64,000 nucleotides of DNA from Hymenobacter nitidus (GTDB taxonomy: Bacteria; Bacteroidota; Bacteroidia; Cytophagales; Hymenobacteraceae). This document shows, piece after piece, positions 1 to 8,115 of this stretch. Position numbers and translations under genes: made by a program. Each line of letters starts with the position of its first letter. Position 1 is the first letter of the stretch. The stretch is taken from NCBI RefSeq assembly GCF_020447315.1, contig NZ_JAJADQ010000003.1:434001-498000 (forward strand). The letters are read 5' to 3'. The notes beneath the pieces were generated by a model that ran no database searches, had not been told where the DNA came from, and was given only the letters and a program-made list of their open reading frames with translations.

Positions 1-150
1 GTGGAACGGATTCTCATGTATTCGTTGATTGCAGATTGTTGATTGTTGATTGTTGCGGGGGTAAGGCCATAAACAAGGCAGCTGGCTGTCAGTTCGACCC
101 GAACCGACAGCCAGCTGCCAACAATCAGCCTTCAACAATCAACAAGTGAC
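1..150. repeat. Nested palindrome of TTGATTG-type words
   Basis: An inner stem pairs 77-96 with 100-119 (20 bp, one mismatch, three-base loop). It is framed by word repeats: GTTGATTGTTG units at 38-55 pair with CAACAATC units at 119-143. It lies immediately 3' of the TonB receptor, whose stop is at 151, so it may act as that gene's terminator. The architecture (short repeated outer words, then a strong inner hairpin) matches other gaps in the window. The left neighbour is outside the window. Confidence 0.7.
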
Positions 151-2715
151 TTAGAAACGGGCCTGCAATTTAGCAAAGTAAAACCGACCGTTGGCCCCCA
201 TCTGTACCGGGTCCCAGGCGCCGCCGGTTTCCGTCAGCTGCGGGTTGAACATGGTTGGGTACACATTGCCCAGGTTGGAGCTGCCCACGGAGAGCTGCAA
301 ATGGTTGGTCAGCGCGTAGCTGAGCGTCAGGTCGGTGGTGATGCGCGCTTCGTAGTTCATCGGTGCCCCGTCCCAATCGATGAGCTGCACCTTATCGAAG
401 CGCACGAAGCGCAGCAGCGCCCCGAAGCGGCCCACGGTGTAGTCGAAGGTCAGGTTGACTTTGGACTGGGGGGCCGACGCCTTCACGAAGGCCTGTTCGC
501 GCTTGCCAAAAAACTCTTCTTCCCGCCCGGCCAGCCGGCCGGAAGTCCGCACCCGGTCAATTTTCAGGTTGTTGACGTTGGCCGCCAGCGTGGAGTTGAG
601 CCGGCTTTTGCCCAGACCCAGGCTGTGGCTCAGCACCACGTCCAGGCCCAGGGAGCGGGTGTCGGCGGCGTTGGCAAAAAACTGAGCCTGCCCGACCCGC
701 AACGCCACCAAATCGGGGCCAATGACGGGGTCATCATCCGCAAACTGGCTGGTGAGCACCACCCGGTCTTTCACCTTGATGTAGTAGCCATCCAGGGTAA
801 CGCTGAATCCCGAGCCCAGGCGGCTGGTCAGGCCCACGTTGGCACTAACGGACCGTTCCTGCTTGAGGCTAGGGATGCCCAGCTTTTGCGTCACGGCGCT
901 GTTGTTACGAGCCAGCAGCACCTCCACCGGCTCGCCCTGAATGAAGTTGGTGAAAGTGGAGTTAAAGTTGATTTGAGCCAGCGATGGTGCCCGGAAGCCG
1001 GTGCTGAACGTACCGCGCAGGGTCACAAACTCGTTCAGGTTGTAGCGGGTCGCCAGCTTGTAGTTCAGGGTGCTGCCAAAGTCGCTGTAGCGCTCGAAGC
1101 GCAAAGCCGCCGCCACCAGCCACTGCTGCGACACGCTCAGTTCGGCATCAGCATAAGCCCCGAAATTGTCGCGCTCGGCCTCGATGGCGTCGCCGGGCTG
1201 GAAACCTGGAAAGCCCTGCGAGCCGCCGGTTACCTCCACATCGGGGTCGGTATTATAGTTGAAGTAAGAGGCTTTTTCGCCGGCAAACAGCCGGTACCAC
1301 TCCCGCCGCCCCTCCACGCCGAAGGCCAGGTTCAGCCCCGACAGTACGGTGGTGTAGTTGCGCGTGGCACTCAGGCCAATGACATTTTGCTGCAACTGGA
1401 AGCCACCGGCATCAAACGAGGTGGGCGAACTGGCGCCCAGGGAGGCATTCAGGCTGTTGCGCACCCCGTACTCGAAGCGGTTGGAGCCGAAGTTATTGCT
1501 CAGATCAAAGTCCCAGCCGCCTGCTTTGGCCTGCACGCCCACCACGGCCGAGCCGTCGTCGATGTCGCTGGTGATGATGGGGTCGAAGCCGTTGGGGTAA
1601 ATAGCCGGCACGTTGCGGTCATCATCGGCGAAGCGCGTCCAGGCGTAGGCGTCGCCCTTGCGCTTGTTGTAGCCGCCAAACACGTACACCAGCGCGTTGT
1701 CGCTGAGCGGAAACTTGGAGTTCAGGTACACCGAGGCATTGTTCACCTGGGGGTCGCCGTACTCGCGGCGGGCCAGCCCGTCGGAGGCCGGCACATTGGC
1801 CCGCTGGGTATGCTCGCGCTGGTTGTAGTCCAGGGTTACGTTCACAAAGCCACCTTTTGTGCCCACCCCAATGCCGTAATTGATGTTGGCATTGAGGTTT
1901 TCGCCGTCGTACTTCTTATCGTCGTTCCGGTAGCTGGCTTCGTAGGCCCCGTAGTTGATGCTGGTCGTTATTTCTTCCTCCTGCGAGCTTTTCAGCACGA
2001 TGTTAATCACGCCGGCAATGGCATCGGAGCCGTACTGGGCCGCGGCCCCGTCGCGCAGAATCTCAATGCGGGCAATGGAGGCGGCCGGAATGACGTTCAG
2101 ATCGGTGCCGGTGTTGCCACGGCCGCGCGAGCCGAACAGGTTTACCAGCGCCGACTGGTGCTGGCGCTTGCCGTTCACGAGCACCAGCGTCTGGTCGGGC
2201 CCCAGGCCGCGCAGGGTGGCGGGGTCCACGTGGTCGGCCCCGTCGGAACCGGTCTGGCGGTTGGAGTTGAAGGAGGGTGCCACAAACTGCAGCAGCTGGT
2301 TCACGTCGAGCTGCCCGGTTTTGGTGGTCACTTCCCGCAGGTCAATAATATCCACCGGCGAGGGCGAATCGGTGACAGAGCGGTTCTGGCTGCGCGAGCC
2401 CACCACCTGCACCGTCCCCAGGCTGGTAGTAGCTTCGGCCAGACTCACGCTGATTTCACCGCCTTCGGCCGTCACTTCCTGCGCAGCAAAGCCGATGGAG
2501 GTTACCACCAAACGCGGGCTGCTGGTGCGCGACGAAAGCGTAAAGCGGCCCGCGTTGTCGGTAGCGGTACCGTTGTTGGTGCCTTTTTCCACCACGGTGG
2601 CTCCTATTACGGGCCGGCCGGCGGCGTCCACTACGCGCCCACTGAGCGTCTGACTCTGGCCCCAGGCCGTGGCACTGACCAGGCACAGGGCGACAACTGC
2701 TATATTTTTCCGCAT
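151..2715 (-). CDS. TonB-dependent outer-membrane receptor
   Basis: This is an 854-residue outer-membrane receptor that should take up a ligand using TonB energy. A signal peptide (about residues 1-19, ending near AWGQ) is followed by a CarboxypepD_reg-like domain (about 22-100, with GRVVDAAGRPVIGATV). A plug domain follows (about 110-245, with LRGLGPDQTLVLVNGKR and RIEILRDGAAAQYGSDAIAG), then a 22-strand-type barrel ending in the terminal aromatic of LQARF. The ligand cannot be read from the sequence: there is no SusD partner, siderophore gene or anti-sigma factor next to it, and the plug resembles siderophore/cobalamin-type receptors more than SusC. It is transcribed alone, with a palindrome directly after the stop and the pdhC terminator upstream. 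Confidence 0.93.
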   Translation of the reverse strand: MRKNIAVVALCLVSATAWGQSQTLSGRVVDAAGRPVIGATVVEKGTNNGTATDNAGRFTLSSRTSSPRLVVTSIGFAAQEVTAEGGEISVSLAEATTSLGTVQVVGSRSQNRSVTDSPSPVDIIDLREVTTKTGQLDVNQLLQFVAPSFNSNRQTGSDGADHVDPATLRGLGPDQTLVLVNGKRQHQSALVNLFGSRGRGNTGTDLNVIPAASIARIEILRDGAAAQYGSDAIAGVINIVLKSSQEEEITTSINYGAYEASYRNDDKKYDGENLNANINYGIGVGTKGGFVNVTLDYNQREHTQRANVPASDGLARREYGDPQVNNASVYLNSKFPLSDNALVYVFGGYNKRKGDAYAWTRFADDDRNVPAIYPNGFDPIITSDIDDGSAVVGVQAKAGGWDFDLSNNFGSNRFEYGVRNSLNASLGASSPTSFDAGGFQLQQNVIGLSATRNYTTVLSGLNLAFGVEGRREWYRLFAGEKASYFNYNTDPDVEVTGGSQGFPGFQPGDAIEAERDNFGAYADAELSVSQQWLVAAALRFERYSDFGSTLNYKLATRYNLNEFVTLRGTFSTGFRAPSLAQINFNSTFTNFIQGEPVEVLLARNNSAVTQKLGIPSLKQERSVSANVGLTSRLGSGFSVTLDGYYIKVKDRVVLTSQFADDDPVIGPDLVALRVGQAQFFANAADTRSLGLDVVLSHSLGLGKSRLNSTLAANVNNLKIDRVRTSGRLAGREEEFFGKREQAFVKASAPQSKVNLTFDYTVGRFGALLRFVRFDKVQLIDWDGAPMNYEARITTDLTLSYALTNHLQLSVGSSNLGNVYPTMFNPQLTETGGAWDPVQMGANGRFYFAKLQARF

Positions 2716-2811
2716 ACTCCAATTGGGTTAGTGAATATCCGGGCAGCCATAAGCTCTCGACTGCCCTTATCGGCAAGTATAGAGGTTTTACAATGAAACA
2801 GGGCCATTCAT

Positions 2812-2843
2812 AAAAAAACCAGCCGTTGCGGGCTGGTTTTTTT
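2812..2843 (-). terminator. Terminator hairpin after pdhC
   Basis: An AAAACCAGCC / GGCTGGTTTT stem is flanked by A- and T-runs, so it can stop transcription on either strand. It lies 30 bp past the pdhC stop and separates that gene from the TonB receptor. Confidence 0.85.
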
Positions 2844-2873
2844 ATTCTTCTCAACAAACAGTGTTTGCCGTTA

Positions 2874-4637
2874 TCAGATCAGCATGCGCATGGGGTCTTC
2901 GAGCAGGCTTTTCAGCGTTTGCAGGAAAGCGGCTCCCGTGGCGCCGTCCACCACGCGGTGGTCGCACGAGAGAGTCACTTTCATGACGTTGCCGATGGCC
3001 AGCGCGCCGTCTTTTACCACGGCCGTCTGCTTGATGCCGCCCACGGCTAGGATGCAGGCATCCGGCGGGTTGATGATGGCGGTGAATTCCTCGATGCCAA
3101 ACATGCCCAGGTTGGAGATGGTGAAGGTACTGCCCTCCCACTCGGCGGGCTGCAGCTTCTTCGACTTGGCTTTGCCGGCTAGCTCTTTCACTTCCGTGGC
3201 AATAGCCGACAGGCCCTTGCCGTCGGCATTGCGCACCACGGGCACCAGCAGGCCTTCGTCCACGGCTACGGCCACGCCGATGTTTACCACCTTGTTCTGA
3301 CGGATCTTGTCGCCGAGCCACGAGGAGTTGACGGCCGGATGCTGCTTCAGGGCTACGGCAGCAGCCTTGATAACCAGGTCGTTGAAGCTGAGCTTGATGG
3401 GCGACAGAGCGTTGAGCTGGGTGCGAACCTCCATGGCGCGGTCCATCATGATTTCCATCGTCAGATAGAAATGCGGGGCCGTAAACAGGCTTTCTGACAG
3501 ACGACGGGCAATAACCTTGCGCATCTGCGACACGGGCGTGTCGGTGTAGGTGCCTTCGGCGGGCGTAGCAGCCGGAGCAGCGGCCGGGGCCGGAGCGGCC
3601 GCCTGCGGAGCAGCCGCGGGAGCCGGGGCTGCCTGTGGAGCAGCGGCCGGGGCTGGTGCAGCAGCGGGCTGCGGAGCCGGGGCGGTGCCGGGCTGGGCGC
3701 TTTCCAGGTCGCGCGACACGATACGGCCGTTTTCGCCCGAGCCTTTGATGGTGTTCAGGTCGATGCCTTTCTCGCGGGCAATGCTCTTGGCCAGCGGCGA
3801 GGCAAACAGGCGCCCGCCTGTGGTAGTAGCAGCCTGGGGAGCAGCGGCAATGGCGGGAGCAGCAGCGGGGGCCGCCGCAGGTGCAGGAGCGGGAGCCGCT
3901 TCCGCAGCCGGGGCGGCCTCAGGAGCCGGAGCCGCCGGCGCGGCCGCACCACCCGACTGGCCGCCGAGCAGCGACTGAATGTCGGCGCCTTCTTCGCCGA
4001 TGATGGCCAGAATACCATCTACAGCTACTGCTTCGCCTTCTTTAGGACCAATATAGAGCAGGGTACCATCGTCGTAGTTCTCCAGCTCCATCGTGGCCTT
4101 GTCGGTTTCGACCTCGGCCAGCACGTCGCCGGACTTCACCTTGTCGCCCACTTTTTTCTGCCAGGAAGCAATGGTGCCTTCTGTCATCGTGTCGCTCATC
4201 TTAGGCATGCGGATGACCGTGGCTTTTTTGCCGTTGCCAGCCGGGGCCGCCGCAGCGGGAGCAGGAGCAGGTGCTGGGGCCGGCGCTGCTGGAGCCGGGG
4301 CTGGAGCAGCAGCCGGAGCTTCTTCGGCTTTTGGCGCCGGAGCTGCGGCCGGGGCACCGCCACCCTGAATCTGGCTGAGCAGGGCGGAAATATCTTCGCC
4401 TTCCTTGCCGACGATGGCCAACACGCCATCCACGGGCACCGATTCGGTTTCTTTGGGACCAATGTAGAGCAGGGTGCCGTCTTCGTAGTTTTCCAGCTCC
4501 ATGGTGGCCTTGTCGGTTTCTACTTCGGCCAGGACGTCCCCGGATTTGACTTTATCACCCACCTTTTTGAGCCACGCCGCAATGACCCCTTCGGTCATGG
4601 TGTCGCTCATTTTGGGCATTTTTATGATTTCGGCCAT
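2874..4637 (-). CDS. pdhC: Pyruvate dehydrogenase E2, dihydrolipoamide acetyltransferase
   Basis: This 587-residue core subunit of the pyruvate dehydrogenase complex transfers acetyl groups from lipoamide to CoA in the cytoplasm. Two lipoyl domains are near-identical tandem copies (about residues 1-80 and 138-217), with lipoyl lysines K43 and K180 in ETDKATMELENY. Between them and before the catalytic core lie long Ala/Pro linkers. A peripheral-subunit-binding domain follows (about 275-312, ASPLAKSIAREKGIDL). The catalytic domain (about 365-587) carries the active-site motif DHRVVDG, with H560 and D564. No E1 or E3 gene is adjacent, so the complex is encoded at dispersed loci. It could in principle serve another 2-oxo acid complex, but the motif set and double lipoyl domain fit PDH. 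Confidence 0.95.
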   Translation of the reverse strand: MAEIIKMPKMSDTMTEGVIAAWLKKVGDKVKSGDVLAEVETDKATMELENYEDGTLLYIGPKETESVPVDGVLAIVGKEGEDISALLSQIQGGGAPAAAPAPKAEEAPAAAPAPAPAAPAPAPAPAPAAAAPAGNGKKATVIRMPKMSDTMTEGTIASWQKKVGDKVKSGDVLAEVETDKATMELENYDDGTLLYIGPKEGEAVAVDGILAIIGEEGADIQSLLGGQSGGAAAPAAPAPEAAPAAEAAPAPAPAAAPAAAPAIAAAPQAATTTGGRLFASPLAKSIAREKGIDLNTIKGSGENGRIVSRDLESAQPGTAPAPQPAAAPAPAAAPQAAPAPAAAPQAAAPAPAAAPAATPAEGTYTDTPVSQMRKVIARRLSESLFTAPHFYLTMEIMMDRAMEVRTQLNALSPIKLSFNDLVIKAAAVALKQHPAVNSSWLGDKIRQNKVVNIGVAVAVDEGLLVPVVRNADGKGLSAIATEVKELAGKAKSKKLQPAEWEGSTFTISNLGMFGIEEFTAIINPPDACILAVGGIKQTAVVKDGALAIGNVMKVTLSCDHRVVDGATGAAFLQTLKSLLEDPMRMLI

Positions 4638-5031
4638 CTGCGTCTTCGATTGTGTTGTGTAGGGTCAAAATTAGCCCGAAAAACTTGGGGTGCAAACTAT
4701 AACGCTTCAGCAAAGCGGCCCGGTACGGCAGCGAATTTTCGCGCTTGTAAATACCTAACCCAGTATCAGCCAATTGCTACTCCCGGGCCTTTTGCTTCGG
4801 GCAGTACGTCACCAGCTTTAAACCAGGGAATTTTGCCGGTGATGCCGTTAGCCTTTCCCGGCTGCTACCGGCTTAAACGGTACCAGCAGCAATCAGGTGC
4901 CCCCTCATAGTTAGCTACCTGGCTTGCCACGCCGGCCCCTGGCTCCGTCGCACCCGGTGAATAGCGCGGTATTCTCCACTAATTTCCGCCAAAGGCCGGC
5001 CCGTTGCTTTCCGGCTGGGGCAGCGCTGGGC
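4638..5031. other. 394-bp intergenic region upstream of pdhC
   Basis: This gap holds the 5' region of pdhC. On the minus strand a TATAGTTTG sequence (4693-4701) resembles a -7 box with one extra base, but no TTG lies at the right distance. The rest is pyrimidine-rich with no convincing hairpin, RNA gene or reading frame. Confidence 0.4.
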
Positions 5032-5451
5032 TCAGTGCGCCTGCAGTAGCCAGGCGCAGGCCGTAGCCAAGTCATCGAAGGAAGCCACGAACGGCTGGGC
5101 GGCAAAGCCCAGGGTACTGTCCAGGGAGTAGCGAGCCGGCCAGTACACCGAATAGACGCAGGCCATGTAGCGGATTCCGTGCTGGGCCAGCAGGGGAAAC
5201 AGGGTTTCGCCTGCCCACTGTTCTTGCCCGTGCCAGCTGCTGGTAACGCGCAGGGTGCTGTTCAGCAGCTTGTGGCACGGATACTCCCGCAGGCACTCTA
5301 CCAGCAGCTGGGCGCTCTGGCGCGCGGTAGTCAGCTCGAAGGAGCCTTGCCAGTCGGTATAGAGCCACCGGTTCGCCGTGTCGTAGTATACCGTGAGGGC
5401 CGATGTGGTACCCAGGACCCATAGGGCCGGATTATCTGTTTCCGTATCCAT
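5032..5451 (-). CDS. Small unknown protein, possibly STAS-like
   Basis: I do not recognise this protein firmly. From ATG 5451 it has 139 residues; an in-frame start at 5532 would add 27. No signal peptide or membrane segment is visible. It has a central Trp/Tyr-rich stretch (NRWLYTDWQGSF) and a C-terminal LDSTLGFAAQPFVASFDDLATACAWLL. The pattern (strand, 'W.G', helix, then a strand with a phenylalanine and a C-terminal helix) recalls SpoIIAA/STAS-like proteins that are common in Hymenobacter, but this is inference from shape only. It stands alone between pdhC and a phosphatase gene. Confidence 0.6.
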   Translation of the reverse strand: MDTETDNPALWVLGTTSALTVYYDTANRWLYTDWQGSFELTTARQSAQLLVECLREYPCHKLLNSTLRVTSSWHGQEQWAGETLFPLLAQHGIRYMACVYSVYWPARYSLDSTLGFAAQPFVASFDDLATACAWLLQAH

Positions 5452-5630
5452 ATATGCTGCCGAACACCACCGCGGGAATTGCGAGGCGAAGTTCGCAGAA
5501 TAACTTCCGCCCCCAAGCTGTGCCGCCAGCAAATTACCCGGGAGCTACGCTGCACCGACCAGTCCGCAGTTGGCAGGTCGCTTAAAACACAGCACCGGCG
5601 TGGCGCCACCGTCTGGCCCGGCGGCCGCCC

Positions 5631-6257
5631 CTAGGCTGGGCAATCCTGCAGGTGCGTCACATCCAGAAAGCTATTCACGGAAAACATGCTGCCGGTGTAG
5701 TGCAGCTTATAGAGGCACAGGTTGCGGTGCTCGAAGGCGTCCATGGCGCTGAGCGGATAGTTGAGCAGCTGGCAGAGCAGTACGCGCATAGCCCGCCCGT
5801 GCATGCACACCAGCACGGTTTCTTCCTCGGGGCGGCTGCGCAGCAACTCGATAAAAGGGCGCTGCCGGGCCGCTACCTCATCCGGACTTTCGCCCCCGAG
5901 CATGCGGGCGTGGGTTTCGCCCCGCTGCCACTGCTGCAGCACGCCGGTATACTCTTCGTCTTCTTCGGGGGTGATGCGCTGGCCTTCGCGCACGCCCCAG
6001 CTAATCTCGTTGAGGCCGCTATGCTCCTCGTGGGTCAGCGGCAATTCCAGAAACCCCCGCACCGACTGATGGGTGCGCTTCAGCGTAGAGGTGTACACCT
6101 TATCGATGGGCAGGTGCTGGTAGGCCGCAAAAAAGCGGGCCGCCTGCCGGTAGCCGGCCTCGTTCAGGTCGGAGTCGACGCCGCTACCCTGCACGATGCC
6201 GGCCACGTTGAAGTCGGTTTGCCCGTGTCGGATGAGGTATATTTTTTTGACGCTCAC
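5631..6257 (-). CDS. Histidine phosphatase family protein
   Basis: This 208-residue protein belongs to the phosphoglycerate mutase-like histidine phosphatase superfamily. The catalytic RHGQTDFN motif, with its phospho-accepting histidine, lies at the N-terminus. The second histidine is in VLVCMHGRAMRVLL and the acid/base glutamate in the NEISWGVREGQ region. Open frame continues upstream to 6401, which would overlap the divergent thioesterase. I choose GTG 6257 because family members start right before the RHG motif and a -7-like TAGTTTTG lies at 6285-6292 on the same strand. The substrate is not determinable; small phosphorylated metabolites are usual. Confidence 0.88.
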   Translation of the reverse strand: MSVKKIYLIRHGQTDFNVAGIVQGSGVDSDLNEAGYRQAARFFAAYQHLPIDKVYTSTLKRTHQSVRGFLELPLTHEEHSGLNEISWGVREGQRITPEEDEEYTGVLQQWQRGETHARMLGGESPDEVAARQRPFIELLRSRPEEETVLVCMHGRAMRVLLCQLLNYPLSAMDAFEHRNLCLYKLHYTGSMFSVNSFLDVTHLQDCPA

Positions 6258-6284
6258 TTTCCCGCTAGCTTTGTTGTTTAGGCC

Positions 6285-6292
6285 CAAAACTA
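6285..6292 (-). promoter_or_regulatory. -7 box of the histidine phosphatase gene
   Basis: TAGTTTTG fits the Bacteroidota TAnnTTTG consensus 28 bp upstream of the GTG start. No TTG is found about 20 bp further upstream, so the promoter is only half-supported. Confidence 0.4.
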
Positions 6293-6335
6293 CTGTTTTC
6301 CGGCCCCTGAATCCGTTTTCACTCGTACTTACCGC

Positions 6336-6779
6336 ATGGCACACCCTACCACCGACCTGGTCCAGCTCAACGCCTGGTGCCGCAATACGCTGGGCGAACA
6401 CCTTGGTATTGAAATCACTGAAGTCGGCGACCAGCTGCTAGTAGGCCGCATGCCAGTCGACCACCGCACGCACCAGCCCATGGGCCTGCTGCACGGCGGC
6501 GCCTCGGTGGCCCTAGCCGAAACCCTGGGCAGTATTGGGGCTGCGCTGCAGGTAGACGTACGCAAAAAGGCCTGCGTAGGGCTGGAAATCAACGCGAATC
6601 ATCTCAAAGGCGTACGCTCGGGCTGGGTCGTGGGCCGGGCCGTAGCTTTGCACGTGGGCCGCAGCACCCAGGTCTGGGAAATCCGCATCACCCACGAGGA
6701 AACCGGCGTGCTGGTCTGCATCAGCCGCATCACCATGGCCGTCATCGACCTGCCTAGCGGTAAGGAGAGCCACGCATGA
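6336..6779 (+). CDS. menI: Hotdog thioesterase, likely DHNA-CoA hydrolase (MenI-type)
   Basis: This is a 147-residue single hotdog-fold protein of the PaaI/YdiI type. It has the typical helix motif GLLHGGASVALAETLGS and the acidic catalytic position in that helix. Its last codons overlap the menF start (ATGA at 6776-6779), so the two are probably translationally coupled. The cluster context suggests it hydrolyses 1,4-dihydroxy-2-naphthoyl-CoA, the step after MenB. Family membership is clear; the substrate is inferred from neighbours, and a general acyl-CoA thioesterase remains possible. Confidence 0.85.
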   Translation: MAHPTTDLVQLNAWCRNTLGEHLGIEITEVGDQLLVGRMPVDHRTHQPMGLLHGGASVALAETLGSIGAALQVDVRKKACVGLEINANHLKGVRSGWVVGRAVALHVGRSTQVWEIRITHEETGVLVCISRITMAVIDLPSGKESHA

Positions 6780-8008
6780 GCCAGCCGCAACCGCGGATAG
6801 TACCCTGGCCGGGCCCCGTGCCGGAGCCCCGCGAGCAGCTGCGGCTGCTGCTGGCCTTTGCCCTGCAGCTCCAGCTGCCGGTGGCGGCCTGGCGCCTGCC
6901 CGGCACCGAGCACGCGCAGCTGTGTTTGAGTTTTTCGGCGGAGTCGGCCCTGACCGGCCTGCCCCCGGCTCTCACGCCCGAGGCCCCGGCGGGCTTTGCC
7001 TTTTTCCCCTTCCGCGACTCCGACCACAACCCGGCGCTGTTTCTGCCCGCCGACATCTACTGGACCGCCGAAGCGCCCGACCAGCTCCTGCTCGACTCGA
7101 CTGACAGCCGGGCCAGTCAGCTGCTGGCGTTTCTGGCCACCGAGCATGCCGAGCTGCCCGAGCCCCTGCCCTGGCACCAGAGCACCCAGCCCCTGCCCCA
7201 TACCACTTCCCAAAGCGAATATTACCACTTGGTTGAAACGGGGGTAGAAGCCATCCGAAGCGGGGAGGTGGTGAAGGTCGTGTCGTCGCGGGCGGCGCGC
7301 CGGCCCCTGCCGGCCGGCTTCGACGCGCTACGGGCTTTCGGGGAGCTGTGCTCCCGCTACCAGCGGGCGTTTGTGTCGCTTATCAGCGCGCCGGGGGCGG
7401 GCACCTGGCTGGGCGCTTCGCCGGAAGTGCTGGCCGAAATCGACGAGCAGGGCATTTTCCGGACCATGGCCCTGGCCGGCACCCAGCCCCTGGCGCCGGG
7501 CTCCCTGCCCCACCACGCCATCTGGCGGCAAAAGGAAATCGAGGAGCAGGCCCTGGTGGCGCGCTACATCGTGAGCTGCTTCAAGCAGCTGCGCCTGCGC
7601 GAATACGACGAAACCGGGCCCCGCACGGTGGTGGCCGGCCAGCTGCTGCACCTGCGCACCGACTTCGCTGTGAATCTGCGCCAGGTACCCTTCCCGACCC
7701 TGGGCACCGACATGCTGCGCCTGCTGCACCCTACTTCGGCCGTGGGCGGCATGCCCCGGCAGGCCGCCCTGAACTTTCTGCTGGCGCACGAGGGCTACGA
7801 CCGGGCTTACTACAGCGGCTTTCTGGGCCCCGTAAACCTACCCCACGCCGGGGTTTCGCGGCTATTTGTGAACCTGCGCTGCCTGCAACTCCGCCCCCAG
7901 GAAGCCGTTCTGTATGCGGGCACCGGCCTCACCGCCGACTCCGACCCGGCGCGCGAATGGCAGGAAACCGAAATGAAACTAAGCACGATTGGCGCCATCT
8001 TGCGGTGA
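6776..8008 (+). CDS. menF: Isochorismate synthase
   Basis: This 410-residue chorismate-binding enzyme makes isochorismate, the first committed step to menaquinone. The C-terminal half has the family motifs: SPEVLAEI, the RTMALAGT turn, KEIEEQALV, LHPTSAVGG, a Tyr/Gly-rich YYSGFLGPVN and YAGTGLTADSDPAREWQET with Mg-binding acids. The N-terminal half is GC-rich and variable, as in this family. It overlaps the thioesterase by 4 bp and precedes menD by 107 bp of palindromic DNA. A salicylate/siderophore role (EntC-type) is unlikely given menD and menB downstream. Confidence 0.93.
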   Translation: MSQPQPRIVPWPGPVPEPREQLRLLLAFALQLQLPVAAWRLPGTEHAQLCLSFSAESALTGLPPALTPEAPAGFAFFPFRDSDHNPALFLPADIYWTAEAPDQLLLDSTDSRASQLLAFLATEHAELPEPLPWHQSTQPLPHTTSQSEYYHLVETGVEAIRSGEVVKVVSSRAARRPLPAGFDALRAFGELCSRYQRAFVSLISAPGAGTWLGASPEVLAEIDEQGIFRTMALAGTQPLAPGSLPHHAIWRQKEIEEQALVARYIVSCFKQLRLREYDETGPRTVVAGQLLHLRTDFAVNLRQVPFPTLGTDMLRLLHPTSAVGGMPRQAALNFLLAHEGYDRAYYSGFLGPVNLPHAGVSRLFVNLRCLQLRPQEAVLYAGTGLTADSDPAREWQETEMKLSTIGAILR

Positions 8009-8115
8009 TTTAGCGACTTAGTGAGTTGTTGTTCGAACCTCGCAGATGGCGCCTGCGGAACGACAACTCGCCAAATCACTAACTCACTGAGTCGCCAACT
8101 CACTAACTCACACCG
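8009..8115. repeat. Nested palindrome of CACTAACTC-type words
   Basis: The outer arms 8010-8027 and 8081-8098 are inverted copies (16 of 18 matching). Inner arms 8023-8034 and 8058-8069 match 11 of 12, and a core CGCAG...CTGCG hairpin lies at 8041-8057. Further CACTAACTCAC words run up to the menD ATG. The element fills the whole menF-menD gap and should fold in the transcript. Confidence 0.7.

Noticed and set aside
301..2796. 831-codon plus-strand open frame antisense to the TonB receptor
   Set aside because: It has no domain pattern, is rich in His/Gly/Val typical of antisense frames in GC-rich DNA, and the opposite strand encodes a complete receptor.
3550..3978. Gly/Ala-rich plus-strand frame
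   Set aside because: It is the complement of the Ala/Pro linkers of pdhC; low complexity explains the open frame.
4650..4910. 86-codon plus-strand frame upstream of pdhC
   Set aside because: It begins in the pdhC leader, has no promoter or homology pattern, and its composition looks non-coding.
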